Positions 24,681-32,358 of a DNA stretch of 64,000 nucleotides are shown one piece after another. The position numbers and the translations under genes are program-made. Source of the stretch: Rhodobacterales bacterium. Lineage in GTDB: Bacteria; Pseudomonadota; Alphaproteobacteria; Rhodobacterales; Rhodobacteraceae. Position 1 is the stretch's first letter; each line of letters opens with the position of its first letter. Under the pieces are notes generated by a model. That model saw nothing but the letters and a program-made list of their open reading frames with translations. It had not been told where the DNA came from and did no database searches. Where the stretch lies: assembly GCA_021155205.1 (NCBI GenBank), contig JAJNPS010000001.1, positions 1 through 64,000 of the forward strand, given 5' to 3'.

Positions 24681-25424
24681 ATGCCCCTCCTCTACGCCAT
24701 CGGCGACATCCACGGCCATCTCGACCAGCTGCGCGGCCTGCACGGCCTGATCGCCGAGGATGCCGCGCGTCACGCCAGCCCGGCGCGGATCGTGCATGTC
24801 GGGGATCTGGTGGACCGGGGGCCGAACTCGGCGGGTGTTGTGGACTACCTGATGACCGGCATCGCCTCGGGTCAGGACTGGGTCGTGCTCAAGGGCAACC
24901 ATGACCGGATGCTGGCCCTGTTTCTTGACGACCCCACGGCGCAGGATCCGGGCCTTCGCTCCGACCTTGGCTATCTGCACTACAAGATCGGCGGCGGCGC
25001 GACGCTGGCCTCATACGGAGTGCGCAGCGCTGCCGACCGGCCCGTCAAGCCCGTCCATACCGAGGCCGTGGCCAAGGTTCCTGCCGCGCACCGGGCGTTT
25101 CTGGCGGCACTTCCGACATCGTATCAGCAGGATGCCACACTTTTTGTGCATGCCGGCATCCGTCCCGGCATACCCCTCGACCGGCAGACCGAAACCGATC
25201 TTGTCTGGATACGCCGCGAATTCCTGGATGATCCGCGCGACCACGGCGTGCTGGTCATCCACGGCCATACCGCCATCGACGCCCCGACCCACTATGGCAA
25301 CCGGGTCAACATCGACAGCGGGGCGGCCTATGGTGGCCCCTTGTCGGCCATCGTCATCGAAGGGCGGGACATCTTCCACCTGACGCTGGATGGCCGCGTT
25401 CCGCTATTGCCGCAGCGCCTTTGA
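24681..25424 (+). CDS. Calcineurin-like (PPP-type) metallophosphatase
   Basis: 247 residues with all three metal-binding blocks of the PPP family: 'YAIGDIHGHLDQL' at residue 5, 'VHVGDLVDRGPNSAGVVDYL', and 'WVVLKGNHDRMLAL'. Later histidines occur in 'TLFVHAGIRPG' and 'LVIHGHTA'. The family includes diadenosine-tetraphosphate hydrolases and protein serine/threonine phosphatases; which applies is not clear. It is transcribed alone after serA. Confidence 0.9.
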   Translation: MPLLYAIGDIHGHLDQLRGLHGLIAEDAARHASPARIVHVGDLVDRGPNSAGVVDYLMTGIASGQDWVVLKGNHDRMLALFLDDPTAQDPGLRSDLGYLHYKIGGGATLASYGVRSAADRPVKPVHTEAVAKVPAAHRAFLAALPTSYQQDATLFVHAGIRPGIPLDRQTETDLVWIRREFLDDPRDHGVLVIHGHTAIDAPTHYGNRVNIDSGAAYGGPLSAIVIEGRDIFHLTLDGRVPLLPQRL

Positions 25425-25450
25425 CCTGGAACACGGCGACTCAATTCCGG

Positions 25451-25663
25451 TCACGTCCCTGACTTGCGCGCCGCGATCAGGCGGCGGACCGACAGAACCA
25501 GTGTCCCGCCAAAGAATAGGGTCGCCAGCCCCACCACCTCGACCAGGGCGGGGCCGCGCGGAATACCGCGATACCACACCGCAAATCCCATGAAGGCCAG
25601 TCCTGCCACCGATATGGCGATGCGAAACCGCAATTCCCCGACCGTGGGTCCGTACTTGCGCAT
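25451..25663 (-). CDS. Small two-helix membrane protein
   Basis: 70 residues with two membrane helices (about 14-32 and 38-58) and a basic C-terminus. Arginines flank the helices ('ELRFRIAISVAG', 'SVRRLIAARKS'). The family is not recognised. Its ATG overlaps the stop of a 17-codon reading frame at 25663-25716 that has a strong ribosome site, suggesting coupled translation. A GTG one codon earlier is an alternative start. Confidence 0.65.
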   Translation of the reverse strand: MRKYGPTVGELRFRIAISVAGLAFMGFAVWYRGIPRGPALVEVVGLATLFFGGTLVLSVRRLIAARKSGT

Positions 25664-25716
25664 CACTCCCCTCGCATCCGCCCCGCCCGCCTGTCGGATA
25701 AACCGTGCTTGCGCAT
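25663..25716 (-). CDS. Possible 17-residue leader peptide
   Basis: A short frame encodes MRKHGLSDRRAGRMRGE. GGAGGATC lies 6-13 nt before its ATG, stronger than most sites here, and its TGA overlaps the ATG of the small membrane protein. It is very basic (six Arg/Lys). It may exist only to couple translation. Expression is unproven. Confidence 0.35.
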   Translation of the reverse strand: MRKHGLSDRRAGRMRGE

Positions 25717-26036
25717 GTTCGATCCTCCGATCTCGTTGTCCTCAGGATAATCGGTCGTCCATGTCCTGTCGACCGCAACGGGCCGGGTGGCGCGCCGCAA
25801 GAAGGCCCGACCTGCCGTATGAAATCTGCGTAACGCTTCCTCAATGCCTCGCACGCTAGGCTGGTGCATCAGCCAAAGACCATAAAGGCAACACGCGATG
25901 AACTTTCTTTTGAACTTGCGGCGGCAGCCGCGACTGGCCAAGACCGGCTACGCCGACATGCCGACCGTGACTGCGGTCCGCCGGTCGGTGCTGGTCTGGC
26001 GCAGGGCACGCAGCACCCGGTCAGCGACCGTTTTCC

Positions 26037-27137
26037 TCAGCGGTGCATCCAGCGCCATGACGCCGCCACCAGCATCGCCGTCCCCAGCATGAGACCGGCC
26101 ACCAGCCAGAAAAATCCGCGCGACCCCAGCGGTTCCATCAGCGGGGCCAGGATCAGCGGCGAAAAGATGCCTCCGACCAGTCCAGCCGCGATGATCGTCG
26201 GCGGCACGCGCAGATCGCCCCCCATCCGCTCTGTGGCGGCGACATAGAACCCCGGAAAGAACAGCCCCGCCGGCGCGCCCATCGCGACGAAAAACAGACC
26301 CGGCGAACCCATCGCCGCCCCCAGCGCAAAAAGCCCGGCCAGGGCAAGCGCGCCGCCCAACAGCAGAAATGCCGGGATCAGATGGGCGGCAAAGATCAGC
26401 GCCACCCGCGCCAGCAGAAAAACCACAAAGAACGCCGACAGCAGTGTCGCCGCCCGATCCTCGGCCAGACCTGCGGCGATCAGCGCAGTAGGGCCAAGAC
26501 CGATCAGGCTTGCCTCGCTGCCGACGGACACCACGCCAAAGGCCAGGATGCCGAGATGCGGCCGGAACGCCCGCGTCGCCTGGCTCGCCGACACTGGCGC
26601 CGCACCTGCAGCGCCCGCGATGATCCAGATCGCCGCGCACAGCCCCGCTGTCAGTCCAAATGCCAGTCGGGGGTCGCTGCTCAGCGCGACAAAGACCAGT
26701 GGCGCCGCGATCGCACCCACGCCAAAGGTCGCATTCAGCAGGCTGAGCATCGACGCCCCGCGCGACCCGAAGGCCACAAGGACACGGGGGTTGAAAACCG
26801 CCGTTGCCATCCCGTAGCCGATGCCGAAAAGCACCGCTGCCACCAGCGTCAGGGCCCAACTGGCCATCGCCGCCAGTCCCGCACCGCCCAGCGTCATCAT
26901 CAAAAGCGCATGCCGGGGCGTGACCCTGGCACCGCGAAAGTACATGTAGCCAACGCCAAGAAAACAGCCCACCCAATGCGCCGAGACCAGCACCCCCGCC
27001 GCCGCCGTCGATATGCCGAAGATCCGTGAATAGACCGGCAGCGCCGGACCATAGAGCGACTGCCCGGCCCCCATGACAACAAAGGTGGCAACACCCGCAA
27101 CCAGCAGACCGGCATTGGCCCGGATCAGTTCGCGCAA
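26037..27137 (-). CDS. MFS transporter
   Basis: 366 residues, almost entirely hydrophobic, with about eleven or twelve helices. The first half has 'GAGQSLYGPALPVYSRIFGI' and 'VTPRHALLMMTLGGAGLAAM'; the second half 'FLARVALIFAAHLIPAFLLL' and 'IFSPLILAPLMEPLG'. It is short for the superfamily but the two-fold repeat is visible. Nothing nearby suggests a substrate, and it appears monocistronic. Confidence 0.83.
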   Translation of the reverse strand: MRELIRANAGLLVAGVATFVVMGAGQSLYGPALPVYSRIFGISTAAAGVLVSAHWVGCFLGVGYMYFRGARVTPRHALLMMTLGGAGLAAMASWALTLVAAVLFGIGYGMATAVFNPRVLVAFGSRGASMLSLLNATFGVGAIAAPLVFVALSSDPRLAFGLTAGLCAAIWIIAGAAGAAPVSASQATRAFRPHLGILAFGVVSVGSEASLIGLGPTALIAAGLAEDRAATLLSAFFVVFLLARVALIFAAHLIPAFLLLGGALALAGLFALGAAMGSPGLFFVAMGAPAGLFFPGFYVAATERMGGDLRVPPTIIAAGLVGGIFSPLILAPLMEPLGSRGFFWLVAGLMLGTAMLVAASWRWMHR

Positions 27138-27229
27138 TCCCGTTCTCCCGCTGACGCCCCTGTCTCGCGTGGGAACGGTGCGGTGTCAACGCAAGCCTCG
27201 ACCGCAATCTCGAGCAGACCGCATGCTGT

Positions 27230-27910
27230 CTATTTTTTGGCGCGCCAGGTCCCGAACCAGGCAGAGACCCGGCCAAAAAACCCTCGCGCCTCGGCCCGCG
27301 CGGCATCGGCCTTGGCATCGACCGAGTCCCACACCTCGCCCGCCTCGGCAAGCGTCGGATCAATGGCCCGCTCGCGGAACTGCAGCCACATCCGGCGCAG
27401 CATGAACAGCGCCAGCCCGAGGAAGGTCAGGATGATGATCGAGGCCCAGGGGATGATCCGCACATCCGGCCCCGAGACCTGGTTGATCGACACGGCGTTC
27501 GGAAATGTGGACAGCCATTCCAGCCGCCAGCCATAATGCGTGATCGACACCCAGGTCGGGTTCGCCTTGTCCGATTTCAGGTTCGCGGCTTCGGCCTGCA
27601 GGGTGCTGCTGTCCCACTTGAAATAGGGCGGCCAGACCCAGCCGGTATCCTCGTTGCGATAGACCATTACGGTCTTGCCATCCGGATAGACCGCGTCGAT
27701 GAAGCGGATGTCGCGGGTCGAGGTTGCCGTCTCGGTCCCGGTCCCGGTATCGCCGCTGGAATAAAAGATCGCATTCGCCCCGATCGGCGTCAGCTTGTTA
27801 TAGGTGTTGATGATCTGCACCACATCGTGCTGCGGCAGCGTATAGTTCAGGAACAGCCCGACGATCAGCACCACAAGGATGCGAAATCCCCATTTGATCT
27901 TGGTCCACAT
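27230..27910 (-). CDS. DUF1523 membrane protein (ninth gene of the AAA operon)
   Basis: 226 residues. A membrane helix at 7-25 ends 'LNYTLPQHDVVQIINTYNK', the hallmark of DUF1523. A periplasmic domain (30-145) contains 'RDIRFIDAVYPDGKTVMVYR' and 'THYGWRLEWLSTFPNAVSI', then comes a second helix (150-170) and a charged Ala-rich tail with 'DAKADAARAEARGFFGRVSA'. The function is unknown. It lies 15 nt after the 92-residue membrane protein and is the last gene of the nine-gene operon. Confidence 0.85.
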   Translation of the reverse strand: MWTKIKWGFRILVVLIVGLFLNYTLPQHDVVQIINTYNKLTPIGANAIFYSSGDTGTGTETATSTRDIRFIDAVYPDGKTVMVYRNEDTGWVWPPYFKWDSSTLQAEAANLKSDKANPTWVSITHYGWRLEWLSTFPNAVSINQVSGPDVRIIPWASIIILTFLGLALFMLRRMWLQFRERAIDPTLAEAGEVWDSVDAKADAARAEARGFFGRVSAWFGTWRAKK

Positions 27911-27925
27911 GGGTCTGGCTCCCTG

Positions 27926-28204
27926 TCAGTTCACGTTGTAGATGATGGTCACGAAGACGATCATGGGGATGATGTAGATCAGCCACAAGAGCCGCCGCTT
28001 CAGCCCGTGGCGATAGGCCTCCATCCCGGCCTCGATGAACGCGGCCCGATCTGCCTCGGGCGCGCCTTCGCGGGCGGGGTCGGTGTCCCATTCCTTTTCC
28101 AGCTTTTCGCGCCGGACCGACCGGGAATAGATCGAGACAAGGAAATAGACCACGGTCAGCCCGATCAGGGCCATCACCAAAAGGCGTATCCAGCCGAAGA
28201 TCAT
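27926..28204 (-). CDS. Small two-helix membrane protein (eighth gene)
   Basis: 92 residues. Helix one is at residues 4-24, a basic and acidic cytoplasmic loop follows ('SVRREKLEKEWDTDPAREGA'), and helix two is at 70-90. The ATG overlaps the stop of the 457-residue gene (ATGA), which fixes the start at 28204. The family is not recognised. The overlap and co-direction argue that it works with the neighbouring DUF1523 protein in the membrane. Confidence 0.8.
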   Translation of the reverse strand: MIFGWIRLLVMALIGLTVVYFLVSIYSRSVRREKLEKEWDTDPAREGAPEADRAAFIEAGMEAYRHGLKRRLLWLIYIIPMIVFVTIIYNVN

Positions 28205-29574
28205 CTGCGCCCCCTGTCTACCGCACCCCATGGCCCCACGATCCGCCCCAGGTCACGTGCCGGTTTCGGCCCTGCGGCCATCTGCGGGCGCTGGCGTTCG
28301 TCCATGCCCGGCTCGGCCCCGAACAACGCTTCGCGCGCGCCTTCCTTGTCCACCTGATACTCCCGCGCGAGGAACTCCGCCACATACGTCTGCTTGCGCT
28401 CCGACCAGGTGGCATAGTGGGCGTAGAACAATTCCTTGTGGACGATGAACATCTGCCGCACGTCCAGCGGCGACAGTTCCGACAACAGCATGTTGACCAG
28501 ATCGCGGTGCTTTCCGGCCCGCGCCCGCAGGGTGTAGAAGTAACTCGGATGCTCGGACGTGATCCGCGGCCAGTCGCCCGCCTTTTCGACCCATGCCAGG
28601 ACTGCCGCCAGACCCAGGAACTCCGGCGGCAGCGCCGATCCCAGCTTGTAGGCGATCTTGCGCAATTCGGTCCGCCGCGCATCGCCGATCTCGATCCCCA
28701 ACCCGTCCGCGGCATCGACCAGGATAAAGTCCATCTTCTGGCGCAGCACCGCCCCCGCATCCATCCCCCGCGCCTGCACGATGGGCTCGGTCAGCTGGTT
28801 GCGCTCCAACCAGTCGGCGATGCGGTTGCGCTCAGACAGATCCATCACCGGGTTCATCGGCACGGCGCCAAGGCTTTCGCGCGGCAGCGTCGAGATCATC
28901 GCCGGCTGCGGCACGGCGCGGAAAAGGTAGACGCCGCCGAAATGCGACGTCCAGAAATTCGGCTGTTCAAACGTCATCGCAGGCAGGCTGATCGGCACCC
29001 GCGTCACGTCGCCGGTTTTCTTTGCCAGCCCGATCATCCCGGCGATCAGCACATCGTCGCGCCAGCCATCCGGTTCAGTCCTGAACCGCTCGATCAGCGT
29101 GGCGAGCTTGCCCGCATCCGCGACATGCCCGCCGATGGTGTCGGCCTCCACCGTGATGCGGCGCATCTCGATCAGGCTTGCGGGCGTGTCCACCGCATAG
29201 ACCGAGTTTTGCAACTCCCCGCACACCGCATCGCGCGCCGTCAGTGCAAACAACTGCGCCTCGTTCGTTTCGATGAACTGCTGCAGGATGCCGCGCGAGG
29301 TGGAGAACTTGATGTTCAGAAGCGGCGCATCCTTCTGCGCCGTGGTCAGCAAAATGAACTGCCGGTTCGCCCCGTTCGGGTTGAGGTAGAGGTCGTCGTT
29401 GAGTTCGTCCCCGATTTCCGGGGAGTAGCCGGAAAGATCGATGTGGAAATCCTTGAGCTTGGTGGTTTTGCCGGTGAGGTGTTTCAGCGCGCGGTTGTAG
29501 CGTTCGATGAGGGCGGGTGAGGAGACCTCGATCAGGTTGCCGAACATGAGGCCGTGGGTGATGAGGCGTTTCAT
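28201..29574 (-). CDS. Conserved protein of unknown function, 457 aa (seventh gene)
   Basis: 457 residues, soluble, mixed alpha/beta, with no membrane segment or signal. Notable blocks are 'HLTGKTTKLKDFHIDLSGYS', 'YLNPNGANRQFILLTTAQKD', and a helical C-terminal half with 'MFIVHKELFYAHYATWSERK'. I believe relatives are catalogued as DUF6638, but I cannot confirm it. Its ATG overlaps the DUF559 gene stop and its stop overlaps the next membrane protein gene. The ribosome site (AAGGAAACG) is just past the hairpin repeats in the DUF559 tail. Confidence 0.78.
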   Translation of the reverse strand: MKRLITHGLMFGNLIEVSSPALIERYNRALKHLTGKTTKLKDFHIDLSGYSPEIGDELNDDLYLNPNGANRQFILLTTAQKDAPLLNIKFSTSRGILQQFIETNEAQLFALTARDAVCGELQNSVYAVDTPASLIEMRRITVEADTIGGHVADAGKLATLIERFRTEPDGWRDDVLIAGMIGLAKKTGDVTRVPISLPAMTFEQPNFWTSHFGGVYLFRAVPQPAMISTLPRESLGAVPMNPVMDLSERNRIADWLERNQLTEPIVQARGMDAGAVLRQKMDFILVDAADGLGIEIGDARRTELRKIAYKLGSALPPEFLGLAAVLAWVEKAGDWPRITSEHPSYFYTLRARAGKHRDLVNMLLSELSPLDVRQMFIVHKELFYAHYATWSERKQTYVAEFLAREYQVDKEGAREALFGAEPGMDERQRPQMAAGPKPARDLGRIVGPWGAVDRGRR

Positions 29575-30077
29575 GGTGCGTTTCCTTCTGCCGAGTTGCC
29601 CCCCACCCCCAACCCCTCCCCACCAGGGGGAGGGGAGGCCCCAAGATCAACCGTGCCGCGCAACGCCGCAAGAACAGCGCCTCCCTCCCCCCGCGTGGGG
29701 GAGGGATGGGGTGGGGGGGCGTCTGCCAAGAGCTCTCCACCCACCGCATCGAAGATCGCTTGCATCACACCCTCGATATTCCCCGAGACCTCCGTATTCC
29801 AGATCCGCAACACCTGAAATCCCTGCGAAACCAACCACTCATCCCGCCGCTGATCCCGCTCGCCACCATGCCCGCCACCGTCAATCTCGATCACCAAGCG
29901 CCGCCCCAGTTCGGCGAAGTCCGCAATGAGCGGCCCAATGGGTGCCTGCCGCCGGAAATGCAGCCCCAGCATCCGGTTCAACTCCCGCAACTTCGCCCAG
30001 ATCTTCCGCTCCTGCGGCGTCATCTCCGCCCGCAGATTTCGTGCGCGTTGCCGGGTGAGGCGGTGGATGCCGGTCAT
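29571..30077 (-). CDS. DUF559 endonuclease-like protein with repeat-derived tail (sixth gene)
   Basis: 168 residues. Residues 1-115 are a DUF559 (VSR/restriction-endonuclease fold) domain: 'RNLRAEMTPQERKIWAKLR', 'GLHFRRQAPIGPLIADF', 'RLVIEIDGGGHGGERDQRRD', 'FQVLRIWN'. The Asp and Glu-x-Asp pattern fits a metal-dependent nuclease site. Residues 118-168 are low-complexity Pro/Gly sequence translated from two hairpin repeats. The start ATGA overlaps the upstream membrane gene and the stop overlaps the downstream gene, so it is embedded in the operon. It may be a late insertion. Confidence 0.82.
   Translation of the reverse strand: MTGIHRLTRQRARNLRAEMTPQERKIWAKLRELNRMLGLHFRRQAPIGPLIADFAELGRRLVIEIDGGGHGGERDQRRDEWLVSQGFQVLRIWNTEVSGNIEGVMQAIFDAVGGELLADAPPPHPSPTRGEGGAVLAALRGTVDLGASPPPGGEGLGVGGNSAEGNAP
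29613..29705. repeat. Pair of inverted REP-like hairpins inside a coding frame
   Basis: Hairpin one is CCCCTCCCC (29613-29621) with GGGGAGGGG (29627-29635). Hairpin two is CCCTCCCCC (29683-29691) with GGGGGAGGG (29697-29705). They lie in opposite orientation about 50 bp apart and are translated into the Pro/Gly-rich end of the DUF559 protein. Confidence 0.8.
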
Positions 30078-30376
30078 GTGTAACAACGTCCCAACCAGAG
30101 CCTGCGGACAATCCCACCAAGCGAACCGACGACAAAGACCCAACCCAATACAATGAGCCAGATCGACGCCGTCCCCAACCACGAAAGCGTCCAAGGCTCT
30201 GCTAGCGCACGGGCGCCCGTCGCAGGTCCGAACCATTCAAGCCCGTAGGATGTCCCGAACAGCGCAGCCGTCCCAAACACTGCCGCGAACAGGCCGAACC
30301 GCGGGGCCAAGGACCATGCAAGCACAATCGTGATGGTAGCGGACAAGACCATGAAAAGATTTATAAAGATGATCAT
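30074..30376 (-). CDS. Small membrane protein, three helices (fifth gene)
   Basis: 100 residues with helices at about 2-22, 26-46 and 68-88, and a basic end ('GGIVRRLWLGR'). The family is not recognised. It abuts the AAA+ ATPase (stop TAA directly followed by ATG) and its stop overlaps the DUF559 start (ATGA). The tight spacing is the main evidence that it is a real gene working with the ATPase. Confidence 0.72.
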   Translation of the reverse strand: MIIFINLFMVLSATITIVLAWSLAPRFGLFAAVFGTAALFGTSYGLEWFGPATGARALAEPWTLSWLGTASIWLIVLGWVFVVGSLGGIVRRLWLGRCYT

Positions 30377-32302
30377 TTACCCCTTCCCCTCCAGATACCG
30401 CCGCTTCGCCTCTTCCGTCCGCCCGAAGTCCCGCACCATCGCGGCAATCGCCACCTCATCCGACTTGTCCGCATACCGGAACTCCGAATCCGCATAGCGG
30501 TTGATCTCCTGGATGACCATCTCCACCGTGATCGGCGTCATCAGCCCCCGGATCATCGCCAGCTTCTCATCATAGCCCTTGAACAGGAACAGATCGGGGT
30601 TCTCCATCCACGCGTCCGGCAGTTCAAATTCCATCGCCCGCACCTTCACCGCGTCGGTGATGTTCTTGATTGCCCGCCCGGTGAACCGCTCGTCCGCCTG
30701 CTGGATCGCCTTCAGGTAAGCCCCGATCTTGGCGATGGTATCCAACGGCCCGATCTCGCCCGCCACCCGATCCCACACCTTGACCAGCCCCGCCTCATGC
30801 GGCCGCGAATGCCCCTCGAAACTGGCCGCCACCGCCTTCCGGATCTCCTGCGCCGCGAACAACTGATGGTCGCCAACGGGAATCGAATGGTTCTTCCCAA
30901 GCAGCAGGCTCAGGATATCAATGTAATCTTCACGGGTCTGCGGCCCGTCCACCAGAAACCGCGCCCCGGCCCGCTGCCGCAGCGCATCATCCACATTCTC
31001 GGGGTAATTCGAGAACATCCCGAACGTGCAGTTCCCCCGCACCACCGTATTGGCCCCGGCAAAGGCCCCCATGAACACCGCCGTCACCTCCTGCTGCCCG
31101 GCCGAGGATTGCCGGTCCCCCCGCTTGCCCGCGACCTGGTCGATGTCGTCGATCGTGCCGAAGGCGATCACCGTCGGGTCGATGATGCCATCAATGAACG
31201 CCTTGGCATTCTGCCCCGACTTGCCCTGATAGCTGTCGATCTGGTCGATGGAAAAGTTCTGATAGCGGAACGGATACCCCGCCACCTTGCAGTAATCGTT
31301 CAGCAATCCCGCCATCATCTGGATCAGCGTGGTCTTTCCTGTCCCCGGCTTGCCATCCCCCATGAAGGTAAAGATGAACCCCCCCAGTTCCGCAAACGGG
31401 TTCAGCCGCCGCTCGAAATCATAGGCCATCAGCATCTTCGACAGCCGCAGGGACTGGTACTTTGCGATGTGATTGCCCACCACCTCGGTCGGTTTCTTGA
31501 ATTGCATGGTGAGGACGCCACCCTTTGCCGCCCGCGTCGGCTTGAAGCCGGAAATGGTCAGGCCATCCGCCTCCACCTTCCAAGAATTGCTGGTAAACGC
31601 CCCCATCCGCGCCGCCCCTTCGGCCCGCAGCGCCACCTTCTTCATCAACGCTTCGGCAAAGGCCGCGACCACCGCCACCAGCCGCACCTCATCGGTCGCC
31701 AGCGCCCCGATATCCTGATCCAGTTCCCACAAGGCGCCCTGCAACGCCAGTGGAGCGTTGTCCGTCAGTACCTCATCCACCTCACCGATCTCGACCGTCG
31801 CCGATCCCAGATGCGGCGCCAGCAGAAACGCGGTGGCATTGGCAAAGGTAAAGAGGACCGCCAGCGCCTCGGCCTGCAGGCCTTCGGTGAACTCCGCGCG
31901 CTTCCCCTCCGGCAACCGTGCCTCAAGGTTCGCCTTCTTCAACTCCGCCAGCCCCGATTGCGCCGCCAGGGTCTCCCCCATCGCCAGCGCAATCGCCACG
32001 CCACGCCGCAGGGCATTCAACACCGCCGCCTGCACCGGCGACATCAGCCCGTCGCCCATCGCATCCACCCGGTCGGCGATCCGCACTCCACCGGGCCGCG
32101 TCGTCGATCGCGTCACCATGCCCGGCACGGTCGAGCGGAACCTCGGTCGCGTCCCGATCCCCGCGGACCGCTCCGCCTGCGGCACCTCCACCGCCTTGCC
32201 CAGCCGTGGCGCGTGATCAAACCCCGTGACCATCCCCAGCGCCGCCTCGTACTGCGCGCGGATCGTGTCCTCTTTCAGCTCCATCGTATCCCGCGTGCTC
32301 AA
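30377..32302 (-). CDS. AAA+ family ATPase (fourth gene)
   Basis: 641 residues. Residues 1-270 form a helical N-terminal region without a known domain. The AAA+ module (about 300-500) has Walker A 'GDGKPGTGKTTLIQMMAG', a Walker B-like 'VIAFGTIDDIDQV', a sensor-1 asparagine in 'CTFGMFSNYPENVDDAL' and arginine-finger candidates in 'RQRAGARFLVDGP'. The C-terminal 130 residues are helical. Such proteins remodel protein complexes by ATP hydrolysis. Neighbours are a coiled-coil protein, unknown soluble proteins and small membrane proteins, so a membrane-associated remodelling machine is a fair inference. Confidence 0.88.
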   Translation of the reverse strand: MSTRDTMELKEDTIRAQYEAALGMVTGFDHAPRLGKAVEVPQAERSAGIGTRPRFRSTVPGMVTRSTTRPGGVRIADRVDAMGDGLMSPVQAAVLNALRRGVAIALAMGETLAAQSGLAELKKANLEARLPEGKRAEFTEGLQAEALAVLFTFANATAFLLAPHLGSATVEIGEVDEVLTDNAPLALQGALWELDQDIGALATDEVRLVAVVAAFAEALMKKVALRAEGAARMGAFTSNSWKVEADGLTISGFKPTRAAKGGVLTMQFKKPTEVVGNHIAKYQSLRLSKMLMAYDFERRLNPFAELGGFIFTFMGDGKPGTGKTTLIQMMAGLLNDYCKVAGYPFRYQNFSIDQIDSYQGKSGQNAKAFIDGIIDPTVIAFGTIDDIDQVAGKRGDRQSSAGQQEVTAVFMGAFAGANTVVRGNCTFGMFSNYPENVDDALRQRAGARFLVDGPQTREDYIDILSLLLGKNHSIPVGDHQLFAAQEIRKAVAASFEGHSRPHEAGLVKVWDRVAGEIGPLDTIAKIGAYLKAIQQADERFTGRAIKNITDAVKVRAMEFELPDAWMENPDLFLFKGYDEKLAMIRGLMTPITVEMVIQEINRYADSEFRYADKSDEVAIAAMVRDFGRTEEAKRRYLEGKG

Positions 32303-32322
32303 CTGGGTACCCTTTCCGATTG

Positions 32323-32358
32323 TTCAAATATCCCGGGGGTCCGGGGGTCGGCCCCCGG
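32323..32358. repeat. REP-like intergenic hairpin, copy 2
   Basis: TTCAAATATCCC is followed by a perfect hairpin: CCGGGGG (32341-32347), TCGG loop, CCCCCGG (32352-32358). It shares the CAAATATCCC lead and stem with copy 1 at 24612-24654. It fills the 56-bp gap between the 375-residue gene and the AAA+ ATPase, the widest gap in the operon, and could moderate read-through. Confidence 0.75.

Noticed and set aside
25898..26092. A short plus-strand frame starting MNFLLNLRRQPR
   Set aside because: It runs into the convergent MFS gene and its second half is low-complexity; the first part alone gives no evidence of a gene.
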